Source: Comamonas sp. lk (GTDB lineage Bacteria; Pseudomonadota; Gammaproteobacteria; Burkholderiales; Burkholderiaceae_C). From it: 33,580 nt of DNA. A program made the translations under genes and the position numbers. Positions 1-9,211 of the stretch are shown here, piece by piece. The notes below the pieces were generated by a model. That model searched no databases, was not told the origin of the DNA, and worked only from the letters and a program-made list of their open reading frames with translations. The stretch covers positions 1 to 33,580 of the forward strand of contig CAMATX010000022.1 in assembly GCA_945861345.1 (NCBI GenBank), read 5' to 3'. Within the stretch, counting starts at the first letter, position 1. Every line of letters begins with the position of its first letter.

Positions 1-51
1 GGGCACCGTCAGCAGTTCACCGAACTGCAAATCGGCGCGATTGTCGCTTAA
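1..51 (+). CDS. rplU: 50S ribosomal protein L21, C-terminal end (partial)
   Basis: The first 16 codons read GHRQQFTELQIGAIVA and then stop. This matches the conserved L21 tail (GHRQxxTE followed by a short hydrophobic end). The gene starts outside the window. L21 is a 50S subunit protein that binds 23S rRNA. Its stop lies 12 bases before rpmA, the usual bacterial rplU-rpmA pair, so both are presumably co-transcribed. Identification rests on only 16 residues plus the neighbour. Confidence 0.85.
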   Translation, partial: GHRQQFTELQIGAIVA

Positions 52-63
52 AGGACGCAGGTC

Positions 64-324
64 ATGGCACAGAAAAAAGGCGGCGGCTCTACGCGAAACG
101 GGCGCGATTCCAAGCCCAAAATGCTCGGTGTGAAATCATTCGGCGGTCAGTTGATCAGCGCAGGCGCGATCATCGTGCGTCAACGTGGCACCAAGTTCCA
201 CCCCGGCACCAATGTTGGCATCGGCAAAGACCACACGCTGTTCGCGTTGGTTGACGGCCATGTCCAATTCGCCATTAAAGGCGCATTGAACAAGCACACG
301 GTGAGCATCACAGCTGCGGCTTGA
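64..324 (+). CDS. rpmA: 50S ribosomal protein L27
   Basis: The 86-residue protein begins [16 protein letters not shown] and contains the family core [20 protein letters not shown]. The length is normal for bacterial L27. The protein sits in the 50S subunit, and its flexible N-terminus reaches towards the peptidyl-transferase centre. There is no Firmicute-type N-terminal cleavage extension. An AAGGA ribosome binding site at 51-55, overlapping the rplU stop, lies 8 bases before the ATG and supports this start. A strong terminator follows at 344-382, so rplU-rpmA appears to be a complete transcription unit separated from obgE. Confidence 0.97.
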   Translation: MAQKKGGGSTRNGRDSKPKMLGVKSFGGQLISAGAIIVRQRGTKFHPGTNVGIGKDHTLFALVDGHVQFAIKGALNKHTVSITAAA

Positions 325-1508
<1,184 letters not shown>

Positions 1509-1521
1509 AGATTCCGACGTC

Positions 1522-2658
1522 ATGCCCAGCGCGCGCCGCACCCCCGTCATCCAGGATGCCAAACGCATCGTTGTCAAAGTCGGCTCCAGCTTGGTGACCA
1601 ATGACGGCCGTGGGCTCGATGAAGTAGCCATCGGCGAATGGTGCCGTCAATTGGCCGCGTTGCGCGCCGGCGGCATCGAGGTGGTCATGGTCTCCAGCGG
1701 CGCCATCGCCGAGGGCATGAAGCGCCTGGGCTGGTCCAGCCGTCCGCAGGCGATTAACGAATTGCAAGCGGCGGCTGCCGTCGGCCAAATGGGCCTGGCC
1801 CAAATGTACGAAACCAAGCTGCGCGAAAACGCTTTGGGCAGCGCGCAGGTGCTGCTCACCCACGCGGACCTGGCCGACCGCGAGCGCTACCTCAACGCAC
1901 GCTCCACCCTGCTAACGCTACTCAAGTTAGGCGTGGTGCCGGTCATCAATGAAAACGACACGGTGGTCAACGACGAAATCAAGTTCGGCGACAACGATAC
2001 TTTGGGCGCCCTGGTGGCCAATCTGATCGAGGCCGACGCCCTTGTCATCCTGACCGACCAAACAGGCCTTTACAGCGCCGATCCGCGCAAAGACACGGCG
2101 GCTCGCTTTATCGAGGAAGCCCGCGCGGGCGATCCCGCGCTCGAAGCCATGGCCGGTGGCACCGGCAGCAGCCTGGGGCGCGGCGGCATGATTACCAAGA
2201 TTTTGGCGGCCAAGCGCGCTGCCGGTTCCGGCGCCTCGACCATCATCGCCTGGGGCCGCGAGCCCGACGCGCTGGTGCGCTTGAGCCGGGGCGAGGCCAT
2301 AGGTACCGTGCTACTGGCACCCACGCAAAAAACCCAGGCCCGCAAGCAATGGATGGCCGACCACTTGCAGTTGCGTGGGGCCGTGGTTGTGGACGCCGGC
2401 GCCGCGCGCATGGTGCGCAACGAGGGCAAAAGCCTTTTGCCCATTGGCATGGTGCAGGTGGAGGGCGATTTTTCGCGCGGCGATGTCATCGCGGTGCGGG
2501 GCCCGGACGGGCAGGAGATCGGGCGTGGCCTGGCCAATTACTCCAGTTCCGAGGCGCGCCTGCTGTGCCGCAAACCTTCGGCCGAGATTGAATCCCTGCT
2601 TGGCTACGCCGCCGAGCCGGAAATGCTGCACCGCGACAATCTGGTTTTGATGCGCTAG
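1522..2658 (+). CDS. proB: Glutamate 5-kinase
   Basis: ProB phosphorylates the gamma-carboxyl of glutamate with ATP, the first and feedback-controlled step of proline synthesis. The 378-residue protein has the amino-acid kinase domain at about 10-265 ([62 protein letters not shown]). A C-terminal PUA domain follows from about 285 ([25 protein letters not shown]). Length and layout fit the full two-domain form. There is no good Shine-Dalgarno sequence before the ATG, so translation may depend partly on obgE. The stop interlocks with the convergent rppH stop in the tetramer CTAG (2655-2658). proA is not adjacent. Confidence 0.97.
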   Translation: MPSARRTPVIQDAKRIVVKVGSSLVTNDGRGLDEVAIGEWCRQLAALRAGGIEVVMVSSGAIAEGMKRLGWSSRPQAINELQAAAAVGQMGLAQMYETKLRENALGSAQVLLTHADLADRERYLNARSTLLTLLKLGVVPVINENDTVVNDEIKFGDNDTLGALVANLIEADALVILTDQTGLYSADPRKDTAARFIEEARAGDPALEAMAGGTGSSLGRGGMITKILAAKRAAGSGASTIIAWGREPDALVRLSRGEAIGTVLLAPTQKTQARKQWMADHLQLRGAVVVDAGAARMVRNEGKSLLPIGMVQVEGDFSRGDVIAVRGPDGQEIGRGLANYSSSEARLLCRKPSAEIESLLGYAAEPEMLHRDNLVLMR

Positions 2659-3227
2659 GCGCCTGGGGCGGTTTCCTGGGGCTGCGCCGGTGGCGCGTCC
2701 ACTGGGGTGTCGCGCTGCGGTGCGCGCACCGGCGGGCCGCGATGGCGTCCGTCTAAGCGCGGTAAAAAGCGCGACAACTCGGTGAGCGCGTCCTGATAAA
2801 CCCCGCGTTTGAAGTCCACGACCGCCTCTAGCGGCACCCAATAGTCGTTCCAACGCCAGGCGTCAAACTCCGGGTGGTCGGTGGCGCGCAGGTTCAGATT
2901 CCAGTCAAACGCGGTGAGCTGGAGCAAAAACCAAATCTGTTTTTGGCCTTTGTAATGGCCGCGCGCATCGCGGCGTATATAGCGCTGTGGCACCTCGTAG
3001 CGCAACCAGTCCCGGGTGCGGGCCACAATCGCAACGTGCTCCGGCTGGAGTCCAACTTCTTCGTGCAACTCGCGGTACATGGCCTGCTCGGGGGTTTCAC
3101 CCCGGTCAATACCACCTTGCGGGAACTGCCACGAATGGGTCCGTATGCGTTTACCCCAAAAAACCTGATTTTTCTGGTTGAGCAGGATGATGCCGACGTT
3201 GGGCCGAAACCCGTCGCGGTCGAGCAT
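2655..3227 (-). CDS. rppH: RNA pyrophosphohydrolase (Nudix)
   Basis: RppH removes pyrophosphate from mRNA 5' ends and so triggers 5'-end-dependent decay. Starting at the ATG at 3227 gives 190 residues beginning [17 protein letters not shown], the conserved RppH start; a longer frame upstream lacks family similarity. The Nudix box GX5EX7REXXEEXG is complete at about 38-59 (GGIDRGE to RELHEEVG). The conserved RYxRR-type segment and YWVP region also fit. The last 35 or so residues form a Pro/Arg/Ala-rich, probably disordered tail. A weak GGGG lies upstream of the start. The gene is divergent from proS, sharing a 92-base intergenic region. Confidence 0.95.
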   Translation of the reverse strand: MLDRDGFRPNVGIILLNQKNQVFWGKRIRTHSWQFPQGGIDRGETPEQAMYRELHEEVGLQPEHVAIVARTRDWLRYEVPQRYIRRDARGHYKGQKQIWFLLQLTAFDWNLNLRATDHPEFDAWRWNDYWVPLEAVVDFKRGVYQDALTELSRFLPRLDGRHRGPPVRAPQRDTPVDAPPAQPQETAPGA

Positions 3228-3257
3228 AATCAAACCCCAAATTTTTAAACTTGAGCC

Positions 3258-3285
3258 ATTATGCACGGCAGGCCGCCGCCCGCAA
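3258..3285 (-). promoter_or_regulatory. Candidate rppH promoter
   Basis: On the minus strand TTGCGG (3285-3280) is followed after 16 bases by CATAAT (3263-3258, five of six matches to the -10 consensus). Transcription would start near 3251, giving a leader of about 24 bases. It sits in the rppH/proS divergent spacer, which must also hold the proS promoter; no convincing one is seen on the plus strand. Confidence 0.35.
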
Positions 3286-3319
3286 GATGGTAATCCCCCG
3301 GATTTTTTGATCGATTCCC

Positions 3320-5062
3320 ATGAGAGCATCCCAATTCCTGATTTCCACCCTCAAGGAGGCTCCGGCCGACGCCGAGGTGGCCAGCCACCAGCTGATGATG
3401 CGCGCAGGCATGATCAAAAAGCTCGGCGCCGGCATCTACAGCTACATGCCCATGGGTTTGCGGGTGATCCGCAAAGTCGAGGCCATCGTGCGCGAGGAGA
3501 TGAACCGCGCCGGCGCCGTGGAGATCAGCATGCCGGTCGTGCAGCCCGCCGAGCTGTGGCAGGAAACCGGCCGGTTTGAAAAAATGGGCCCTGAGCTGCT
3601 GCGCATCAAAGACCGCCATGCCCGTGACTACGTAGTCCAGCCCACCAGCGAAGAGGTGGTGACCGACATCGCGCGCCAGGAGATCAAAAGCTACAAGCAG
3701 CTGCCCAAAAACCTCTACCAAATCCAGACCAAGTTCCGTGACGAGCGCCGCCCCCGCTTTGGCCTGATGCGCGGGCGCGAGTTCACCATGAAAGACGCCT
3801 ACAGCTTTGACCGCGATATCGAATCGGCCAAAGCCAGCTACCAGGTCATGGCCCAGGCCTACCGGAAAATTTTTGACCGATTTGGCCTGACTTACCGCGC
3901 CGTGGCCGCCGACAGCGGCGCCATCGGCGGCGACCTGAGCGAAGAATTCCAGGTCATTGCCGCCACGGGCGAGGACGCCATCGTCTATTCGACCGGCAGC
4001 GACTACGCCGCCAATATGGAAAAAGCCGAAGCCCTGGCTCCCGCCGGGCCGCGCCCTGCGGCCAGCCAGCCCACGGCCAAAGTGCCCACGCCAGGCAAAA
4101 GCACCTGTGCGGATGTGGCCGAGTACCTGAAGCTGCCGCTGGCCAGCACCCTGAAATCGCTGGTGGTCGCCACCGACGAGCGTGACGATCAAGGTGAAGT
4201 GGTGAAGTCCGTGGTCTGGCTCCTGCTGATCCGCGGCGACCGCAGCATGAACGAGGTCAAGGTCTCCAAAGTGCCGGGTCTGGCGGACTTCCGCTTTGCC
4301 ACGCTGGCCGAAATTGATGCCCATTTCGGCTGCGAGCCCGGCTACCTGGGGCCGGTCGGCCTGAAAAAACCGCTGCCCATTGTTGCGGACCGCGAGGTGG
4401 CACTGATGGCCGATTGGGTCTGCGGCGCCAATGACGTGGACTTTCACATCAGCGGCGTTAACTGGGGCCGCGACTTGCCCGAGCCCGACGTTATCGCCGA
4501 CATCCGCAATGTGGTGGAAGGCGACCTCGCGCCCGATGGCAGCGGCAGCCTGGCCATTGAGCGCGGCATCGAAATCGGCCATATTTTTTACCTGGGCACC
4601 AAGTACTCCAAGGCCATGAATGCCGCCTTTTTGGACGTCAACGGCAAGCCGCAGTTCATGGAAATGGGCTGCTACGGCATTGGCATTACCCGCCTGCCCG
4701 CCGCGGCCATTGAGCAAAACCACGACGCGCGCGGCATCATCTGGCCCGATGCGCTGGCGCCCTTTACGGTGGTGATTTGCCCCATCAGCCCGGACCGTTT
4801 TGCCGAGGTCAAGACTGCCGCCGACGCGCTGTACGCCGAGCTGCTGGCCGCTGGGGTGGACGTCATTTTGGATGACCGGGGCGAGCGTCCCGGCGCCATG
4901 TTTGCGGACTGGGAGCTCATTGGCGTGCCGCACCGCATCACGCTGGGCGACCGGGGCCTCAAAGACGGTATGGTGGAATACCAGCACCGGCGTGACGCGG
5001 CGGCCACCGCCGTCCCGCTGGACCAGGCCGGCGCCTGGGTGCGCGAGCGGCTCACCGCCTAG
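3320..5062 (+). CDS. proS: Prolyl-tRNA synthetase, bacterial type with editing domain
   Basis: ProS attaches proline to tRNA-Pro. The 580-residue protein starts [19 protein letters not shown], as in most proteobacterial ProS. It carries class II motif 2 ([16 protein letters not shown], about 135-150) and motif 3 ([14 protein letters not shown], about 453-466). Between them, at about residues 230-400, lies the INS editing domain ([40 protein letters not shown]) that clears Ala-tRNA-Pro. The C-terminal anticodon-binding domain is present. The length matches the INS-containing form. There is no strong Shine-Dalgarno sequence. A lytic transglycosylase gene follows after 16-37 bases, depending on its start. 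Confidence 0.97.
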   Translation: MRASQFLISTLKEAPADAEVASHQLMMRAGMIKKLGAGIYSYMPMGLRVIRKVEAIVREEMNRAGAVEISMPVVQPAELWQETGRFEKMGPELLRIKDRHARDYVVQPTSEEVVTDIARQEIKSYKQLPKNLYQIQTKFRDERRPRFGLMRGREFTMKDAYSFDRDIESAKASYQVMAQAYRKIFDRFGLTYRAVAADSGAIGGDLSEEFQVIAATGEDAIVYSTGSDYAANMEKAEALAPAGPRPAASQPTAKVPTPGKSTCADVAEYLKLPLASTLKSLVVATDERDDQGEVVKSVVWLLLIRGDRSMNEVKVSKVPGLADFRFATLAEIDAHFGCEPGYLGPVGLKKPLPIVADREVALMADWVCGANDVDFHISGVNWGRDLPEPDVIADIRNVVEGDLAPDGSGSLAIERGIEIGHIFYLGTKYSKAMNAAFLDVNGKPQFMEMGCYGIGITRLPAAAIEQNHDARGIIWPDALAPFTVVICPISPDRFAEVKTAADALYAELLAAGVDVILDDRGERPGAMFADWELIGVPHRITLGDRGLKDGMVEYQHRRDAAATAVPLDQAGAWVRERLTA

Positions 5063-5099
5063 ACGCCCTCCCTGAACCTTGCCGCGCCCGCGTCTGCGT

Positions 5100-5738
5100 A
5101 TGCCGCGTTCCCCCGCATTCACGCGCCGTCGCTGGCTGGCGCGCGCCTGGCCCATGGCCTCGGCGGCCCTGGGCCTGCCGCTGCTGCCCGTTACTGCGCA
5201 CGCCGGGCGGCAGGTTGAAGAACCGCTGGTGGACTCGGTGCGCTCGGCCTTGAGCTCGGCCATTCACCAAAGCGCGCCGCCCGCGCCCGTGTTTGCCTCC
5301 GACGCGGCGCGTCAGCTCTATGCGTACTGGCTGGTCGCCATGACCGAGCGTCTGCGCAAACGCCGCGCCGACGCCCTGGAGCACAGGGAATTTTTGCCCA
5401 CCGTTTGGTACGAGAGTAAGCGCGCCGGCCTGGACGTGGCGCTGGTGCTGGGCCTGATTCAGGTGGAAAGTAATTTCCGCAAATTTGCCATCAGCAGCGC
5501 GGGCGCCCGTGGCTATATGCAGGTCATGCCCTTTTGGACCCGGCTCATCGGGGATGGCGACCCAGGCACCTTGTTCCATTTGCAGACCAATTTGCGTTTT
5601 GGCTGCGTCATCTTGCGCCACTACCTGGACACCGAACGGGGCGACACATTTATGGCGCTGGGCCGTTACAACGGTTCACGCGGGCAGCGCCCCTACCCGG
5701 ACGCGGTGCTGGCGGCGCGGCGCGCCTGGGAGATTTAG
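5100..5738 (+). CDS. Lytic transglycosylase, SLT domain, exported
   Basis: This predicted periplasmic enzyme would cleave the MurNAc-GlcNAc bond of peptidoglycan. From the ATG at 5100 it has 212 residues; a TTG at 5079 would add seven. The N-terminus (TRRRWLARAW, then a hydrophobic run ending VTAHA) looks like a signal peptide cleaved after about residue 35, with a twin-arginine motif. The SLT core has the catalytic glutamate at 123 in GLIQVESNF, then SSAGARGYMQVMPFW, NLRFGCVILRHYL and ALGRYNGSRG, all typical of Slt/MltC-type enzymes. It follows proS closely and may be co-transcribed. Its stop lies 13 bases from the convergent grxD stop. The exact substrate and physiological role cannot be read from the sequence. 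Confidence 0.88.
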   Translation: MPRSPAFTRRRWLARAWPMASAALGLPLLPVTAHAGRQVEEPLVDSVRSALSSAIHQSAPPAPVFASDAARQLYAYWLVAMTERLRKRRADALEHREFLPTVWYESKRAGLDVALVLGLIQVESNFRKFAISSAGARGYMQVMPFWTRLIGDGDPGTLFHLQTNLRFGCVILRHYLDTERGDTFMALGRYNGSRGQRPYPDAVLAARRAWEI

Positions 5739-5751
5739 CGCCCCTGAGGGT

Positions 5752-6078
5752 TTAGGCCGCTTTGTTGCTCAGGGTCTGGAGCAATTCGCCCGATTCGTAC
5801 ATTTCCATCATGATGTCCGAGCCGCCGATGAACTCGCCCTTCACGTAGAGCTGCGGGATGGTCGGCCAGTTGCTGTACTCCTTGATGCCTTGGCGTACCT
5901 CGGCGTCTTCCAAGACGTTGACCGTGGTGATCGCCTTGGCGTCCACGCCGCAGGCTTTGAGGATTTGGATGGCACGGCCCGAGAAGCCGCATTGTGGGAA
6001 GTTGGCATTGCCCTTCATAAACAAAACCACTTCGTTGGATTTGACCAGGCTGTCAATGCGTTGTTGGGTGTCGCTCAT
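5752..6078 (-). CDS. grxD: Monothiol glutaredoxin (Grx4/GrxD type)
   Basis: A 108-residue single-domain monothiol glutaredoxin. The signature CGFS active site lies at about 30-33 (PQCGFSGRA), followed by [19 protein letters not shown], which supplies the glutathione-binding TIP and GGxD elements. Proteins of this family bind a [2Fe-2S] cluster with glutathione and take part in Fe-S delivery and iron homeostasis in the cytoplasm. The ATG at 6078 is preceded by GAGG about ten bases upstream. The gene is divergent from slyD and convergent with the transglycosylase. Confidence 0.95.
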   Translation of the reverse strand: MSDTQQRIDSLVKSNEVVLFMKGNANFPQCGFSGRAIQILKACGVDAKAITTVNVLEDAEVRQGIKEYSNWPTIPQLYVKGEFIGGSDIMMEMYESGELLQTLSNKAA

Positions 6079-6138
6079 GGAAAATAGTCCTCGCTAGCTA
6101 AATAGGCCAATTATTTCACTTTTGGGTTTGGCCCTTGG

Positions 6139-6163
6139 GATTTTCCGATAATGGGGAAAAATC
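6139..6163 (+). promoter_or_regulatory. Candidate slyD promoter -10 inside an inverted repeat
   Basis: GATAAT (6147-6152, five of six matches to the -10 consensus) lies 38 bases before the slyD start. It is flanked by GATTTTCC (6139-6146) and GGAAAAATC (6155-6163), an inverted repeat with one bulged base. No good -35 sits at normal spacing (TTGGGT at 6122-6127 is 19 bases away). The arrangement could be an operator over a promoter, but statistical support is weak. Confidence 0.3.
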
Positions 6164-6190
6164 AATTCCCATTCACCCACACCTTTTCCC

Positions 6191-6667
6191 ATGAAAATCA
6201 GTAAAGACTGCGCCGTCACCCTGCACTACAAAGTGGCCAATACCCAGGGCAAAATGCTCGAACAGAGCCAAGAACCCATCGCCTACCTGCACGGCGGCTA
6301 TGGCAATATCTTCCCCGCCGTGGAGGAGGCCTTGCAGGACCAGGAGGCCGGTTTTCGGGCCACCTTGGACCTGACGGCCGAGCAGGCCTTTGGCGCGCGT
6401 GACCAGGCACTGCTCCAATCCATCCCCAAATCCGAGTTCCCGCCCGGCATCAAAGTCGGCGGCCAACTCGAGGGGCGCGACGCCAACGGGAACGCCCGCG
6501 CCTTTACCGTGCTCAAAATCAAGGGCGACCAGGTCTTTTTGGACGGCAACCACCCCTTGGCCGGCCAGGCGCTGCGCTTTTCGCTGCAGGTGCTCGATGT
6601 GCGAGCGGCTTCCGAAGAGGAGGTCGCGCACGGGCATGTGCACGGAGCGCATGGGCATCAGCATTAA
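6191..6667 (+). CDS. slyD: FKBP-type peptidyl-prolyl isomerase, SlyD-like
   Basis: A 158-residue cytoplasmic prolyl isomerase and chaperone. It begins MKISKDCAVTLHYKV, has the split FKBP domain (LHGGYGNIFPAVEEAL, then after the insert-in-flap chaperone domain DGNHPLAGQALRFSLQVLDV), and ends in a histidine-rich tail (EEEVAHGHVHGAHGHQH). The tail closely resembles that of E. coli SlyD, which binds nickel and serves hydrogenase maturation, but it is shorter and has no cysteines, so metal capacity should be lower. Start choice follows conservation; the upstream Shine-Dalgarno is poor. No obvious terminator follows directly; the first hairpin with a T-run downstream is the one at 6800-6828. Confidence 0.92.
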   Translation: MKISKDCAVTLHYKVANTQGKMLEQSQEPIAYLHGGYGNIFPAVEEALQDQEAGFRATLDLTAEQAFGARDQALLQSIPKSEFPPGIKVGGQLEGRDANGNARAFTVLKIKGDQVFLDGNHPLAGQALRFSLQVLDVRAASEEEVAHGHVHGAHGHQH

Positions 6668-6687
6668 TTGTGCGTTTTTGTTAAAAT

Positions 6688-6711
6688 TAGAAAATAGTTG
6701 CGTATTTTTTA
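6688..6711. repeat. AT-rich inverted repeat in the slyD-leuA spacer
   Basis: TAGAAAATA (6688-6696) and TATTTTTTA (6703-6711) are inverted around GTTGCG, pairing over nine positions with one G-U in RNA. The surrounding 6675-6750 is strikingly AT-rich against GC-rich flanks. It could be a regulator-binding site or promoter region for leuA, or a weak end of the slyD transcript; I cannot tell which. Confidence 0.4.
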
Positions 6712-6730
6712 TTAAACCAGACATTTAATT

Positions 6731-6828
6731 CGAAGATATTTGGTTTTTTAGCCAACTTCGCAATCCGCTGCGCGCACTTCTTGGGTACGATAGCCGCTTG
6801 GGCACCTTGGTGCCCGCCGCTTTTTTTT
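6731..6828 (+). promoter_or_regulatory. Structured leuA leader with terminator-like hairpin
   Basis: Two hairpins precede leuA. The first pairs CGAAG (6731-6735) with CTTCG (6756-6760) and TTGG (6740-6743) with CCAA (6752-6755) around a T-rich loop. The second pairs GGGCACC (6800-6806) with GGTGCCC (6809-6815), followed after GCCGC by eight T (6821-6828), only 14 bases before the leuA start. It resembles an intrinsic terminator placed where an attenuator would be. I found no leader peptide rich in leucine codons. The alternative is a late terminator for slyD. The 6668-6841 gap holds nothing else recognisable. Confidence 0.45.
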
Positions 6829-6841
6829 CCCCGAGGAATGT

Positions 6842-8557
6842 ATGCTTTTGCAACCGTCTACCAAGTACCAGGCCTTCCCGGCCATTCCTTTGCCCGACCG
6901 TCAATGGCCCGGCCGCACCATCACGCAGCCGCCCATTTGGATGAGCACCGACCTGCGCGATGGCAACCAGTCGTTGTTTGAGCCCATGAACCTGGAGCGC
7001 AAGCTGCGCATGTTCCGCACCGTGTGCGAGGTGGGTTTCAAAGAGATTGAGGTGGGCTTTCCGAGCGCCTCGCAAACCGATTTTGACTTTGTGCGCAAGT
7101 TGGTCGATGACCAACTGGTGCCTGACGATGTCACCATCGAGGTCCTCACCCAGGCGCGCGACCACCTGATCCGGCGCACCTTTGAGTCCGTGGTGGGCGC
7201 GCGGCGCGTCATCATGCACGTCTACAACGCCACCGCGCCGCTGTTTCGCGACGTCGTCTTTAATATGAGCAAGGCCGAGGTGGTGCAACTGGCTGTCGAG
7301 TCGGTCACGCTGATCAAAGAGTTGGCTCAGGCGCATCCGCAAACCGAGTGGGTGCTGCAATACAGCCCGGAGTTGTTCACCTCCACTGAGCTCGAATTCG
7401 CCAAAGAGGTGTGTGACGCCGTCACCGAAGTCTGGGGCGCTACGCCAGACAACAAAGTTATCCTCAATTTACCCGCCACCGTGGAAGTGTCCACGCCTAA
7501 TATTTACGCCGATCAGATCGAGTGGATGCACCGCAACGTGGCACGGCGCGACAGCGTCCTCATCAGCTTGCACCCGCATAACGACCGTGGCACAGCCGTC
7601 GCCGCCGCCGAGCTGGGCCTGATGGCCGGAGCGGACCGCGTGGAAGGCTGTTTGTTCGGCAACGGCGAGCGCACCGGCAATGTGGACATCGTCACCCTGG
7701 CGCTGAACCTCTACACCCAGGGCGTGAACCCGGGCTTAGACTTTTCGGACATCAACGCCGTGGCCCGCACGGTGGAGCATTGCAACCAGTTGCCCATTCA
7801 CCCGCGCCACCCCTATGTGGGCGATTTGGTGTTCACAGCCTTTAGCGGCTCGCACCAGGACGCCATCAAAAAAGGCTTTTCTGCTTTGGACAAAAATGGG
7901 TTTTGGAACGTGCCCTATTTGCCCATCGACCCGGCCGATGTGGGCCGCACCTACGACTCCATCATCCGCGTCAACAGCCAGTCGGGCAAGGGTGGCGTGG
8001 CCTACCTGATGGAGGCCGAGTTCGGCGTGGTCATGCCCCGGCGCTTGCAAGTGGAGTTCTCGGGCGAAGTGCAGGCCTACACCGACACCCACGGCGGCGA
8101 GATGAGCGCGCAAGACATTTGGGACTTGTTCGCCAGCACCTATATGGTGCCCACCGAGCCACTGGGCTTTGTCGGTTACCAGCTGACCGACCACCCTCAC
8201 GACGCTAATGGGCAGGGCATCCGCCTGACGCTCGAGGTGGCGGGCAAGCGCCATACCCTCAGCGGCGCGGGCAACGGCCCGATAGACGCAGCCGTGCAAG
8301 CCCTGCTGACCATCGGTGTGGACGTGCAGGTACGCAGCTTTGAAGAACGCTCCACCAAGAGCAGCGCCCACGGCGGCGACGCGCAGGCCTGCGCGTTTAT
8401 AGAGCTCAGTTCAGATGCCACGGACGCGCCCGATCGCTTTGGTGTGGGACTGGACCACAACATCCTGACCGCCTCGATCAAGGCGCTTGTCAGCGGCGTG
8501 AATCGCCTGGGGCTGGTGCCGAAAGTGGCGGTCAAGGTAGAGGCTGCTTTGGTCTAA
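6842..8557 (+). CDS. leuA: 2-isopropylmalate synthase, long (type 2) form
   Basis: LeuA condenses acetyl-CoA with 2-oxoisovalerate, the first committed step of leucine synthesis. At 571 residues this is the longer form related to actinobacterial and fungal enzymes rather than the roughly 510-residue E. coli type. The TIM-barrel catalytic domain has [11 protein letters not shown] (Arg39, Asp40) and the metal ligands in HPHNDRG (His244, His246), then NGERTGNVD and [12 protein letters not shown]. The C-terminal LeuA-dimer domain, the leucine-feedback module, spans about 430-571 ([15 protein letters not shown]). GAGG at 6833-6836, five bases before the ATG, sets the start. It stands alone, without leuBCD, behind a structured leader. 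A GC hairpin (8565-8579) lies after the stop but lacks a T-run. Confidence 0.96.
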   Translation: MLLQPSTKYQAFPAIPLPDRQWPGRTITQPPIWMSTDLRDGNQSLFEPMNLERKLRMFRTVCEVGFKEIEVGFPSASQTDFDFVRKLVDDQLVPDDVTIEVLTQARDHLIRRTFESVVGARRVIMHVYNATAPLFRDVVFNMSKAEVVQLAVESVTLIKELAQAHPQTEWVLQYSPELFTSTELEFAKEVCDAVTEVWGATPDNKVILNLPATVEVSTPNIYADQIEWMHRNVARRDSVLISLHPHNDRGTAVAAAELGLMAGADRVEGCLFGNGERTGNVDIVTLALNLYTQGVNPGLDFSDINAVARTVEHCNQLPIHPRHPYVGDLVFTAFSGSHQDAIKKGFSALDKNGFWNVPYLPIDPADVGRTYDSIIRVNSQSGKGGVAYLMEAEFGVVMPRRLQVEFSGEVQAYTDTHGGEMSAQDIWDLFASTYMVPTEPLGFVGYQLTDHPHDANGQGIRLTLEVAGKRHTLSGAGNGPIDAAVQALLTIGVDVQVRSFEERSTKSSAHGGDAQACAFIELSSDATDAPDRFGVGLDHNILTASIKALVSGVNRLGLVPKVAVKVEAALV

Positions 8558-8586
8558 GACGCATGCGGCCAGGGGCCGCGCGCCAT

Positions 8587-8616
8587 TTGACAATGTTATT
8601 ACAAAGTAGTAACATT
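8587..8616 (+). promoter_or_regulatory. mazEF promoter with palindromic operator
   Basis: A consensus -35 TTGACA (8587-8592), a 17-base spacer and TAACAT (8610-8615) form the best promoter in the window. The spacer and -10 lie inside a 25-base palindrome, 8592-8616: AATGTTATTAC, AAA, GTAGTAACATT, with 10 of 11 positions paired. MazE-type antitoxins repress their own operons by binding palindromes of this kind, so this is most likely the autoregulatory operator. Transcription would start near 8622. Confidence 0.75.
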
Positions 8617-8648
8617 AGAACCTTTCCAATCCCGTCAGAGGTGCCGTC

Positions 8649-8897
8649 ATGCATGTTTCGATTCGTCCGATCGGCAATTCGCGCGGCATCGTCATACCCA
8701 AGCCGTTGCTCACCCAACTCGGTCTGGTCGATCAAGCCGATCTGACGGTGGAAGATGGCGCTTTGGTGATTCGCAAGCCCGCGTCCCCGGCCCGCGCTGG
8801 TTGGGCTGACGCGGCAAAAGCGCTTGCCTTGCAGCAGGATGACGCGCTTTTGCTCGGTGATTTCGGCAATGAGGGTGACGAGGACCTGCAGTGGTAA
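8649..8897 (+). CDS. mazE: MazE-like antitoxin (AbrB/SpoVT fold)
   Basis: An 82-residue antitoxin. The N-terminal half, MHVSIRPIGNSRGIVIPKPLL followed by LGLVDQADLTVEDGALVI, is a swapped-hairpin AbrB/MazE DNA-binding domain. The acidic C-terminal half ends NEGDEDLQW; as in E. coli MazE, such a tail closed by Trp wraps the toxin. GAGGTG (8638-8643) five bases before the ATG gives a strong ribosome binding site. It overlaps the toxin start by seven bases, typical of TA pairs. It should neutralise MazF and repress the promoter at 8587-8616. Confidence 0.9.
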   Translation: MHVSIRPIGNSRGIVIPKPLLTQLGLVDQADLTVEDGALVIRKPASPARAGWADAAKALALQQDDALLLGDFGNEGDEDLQW

Positions 8898-9211
8898 AGC
8901 GCGGCGAGGTCTGGTTGGTCAATTTGGACCCCACGGTAGGCAGTGAAATCCGAAAGTCCCGGCCCTGTGTGGTGCTCTCGCCCCCGGAACTGCACGAGCA
9001 CCTGAAGACCGTCATCATTGCGCCAATGACTTCCAAAGGCTTTGCCGCGCCTTTTCGTGTGCCGCTCAAGTTTCAGGCGACCGCAGGGCTTTTGGTGCTC
9101 GACCAAGTCCGTAGCGTGGACAAAGTGCGCCTAGTCAAAAAAATGGGCAGCGTATCTGCCCCAACTTTAAAAATCGCTCTGCACACCATGCAAGAGATGT
9201 TCAAGGACTAA
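8891..9211 (+). CDS. mazF: MazF/PemK-type endoribonuclease toxin
   Basis: A 106-residue toxin of the MazF/PemK family, sequence-specific RNases that cut mRNA and halt growth. The start MVKRGEVWLVNLDPTVGSE is the canonical family opening; RKSRPCVVLSPPELH and VIIAPMTSK follow, with LVLDQVRSVDK and a C-terminal amphipathic helix. It begins with GTG inside the end of mazE; GAGGA (8880-8884) lies six bases upstream. No truncation is visible, so it should be active. The cut site cannot be predicted. Its last 45 bases are antisense to the 3' end of prmC. Confidence 0.92.
   Translation: MVKRGEVWLVNLDPTVGSEIRKSRPCVVLSPPELHEHLKTVIIAPMTSKGFAAPFRVPLKFQATAGLLVLDQVRSVDKVRLVKKMGSVSAPTLKIALHTMQEMFKD

Noticed and set aside
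3245-5263. 672-codon open frame antisense to proS
   Set aside because: It covers proS, which has full family motifs; its translation has no recognisable domain and is Gly/His/Ala-rich, as expected for a GC-rich antisense shadow.
6781-6981. A 66-codon frame crossing the leuA start as a possible leader peptide
   Set aside because: It has no leucine run, runs far into leuA out of frame, and lacks a ribosome binding site.
8565-8579. GCGGCC/GGCCGC hairpin after leuA as an intrinsic terminator
   Set aside because: The stem is good but no T-tract follows; it could also mark the 5' edge of the mazEF insertion, for which there is no further evidence.
8558-9211. mazEF as part of a larger mobile element
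   Set aside because: No transposase, integrase, target duplication or terminal repeats are visible at either side.
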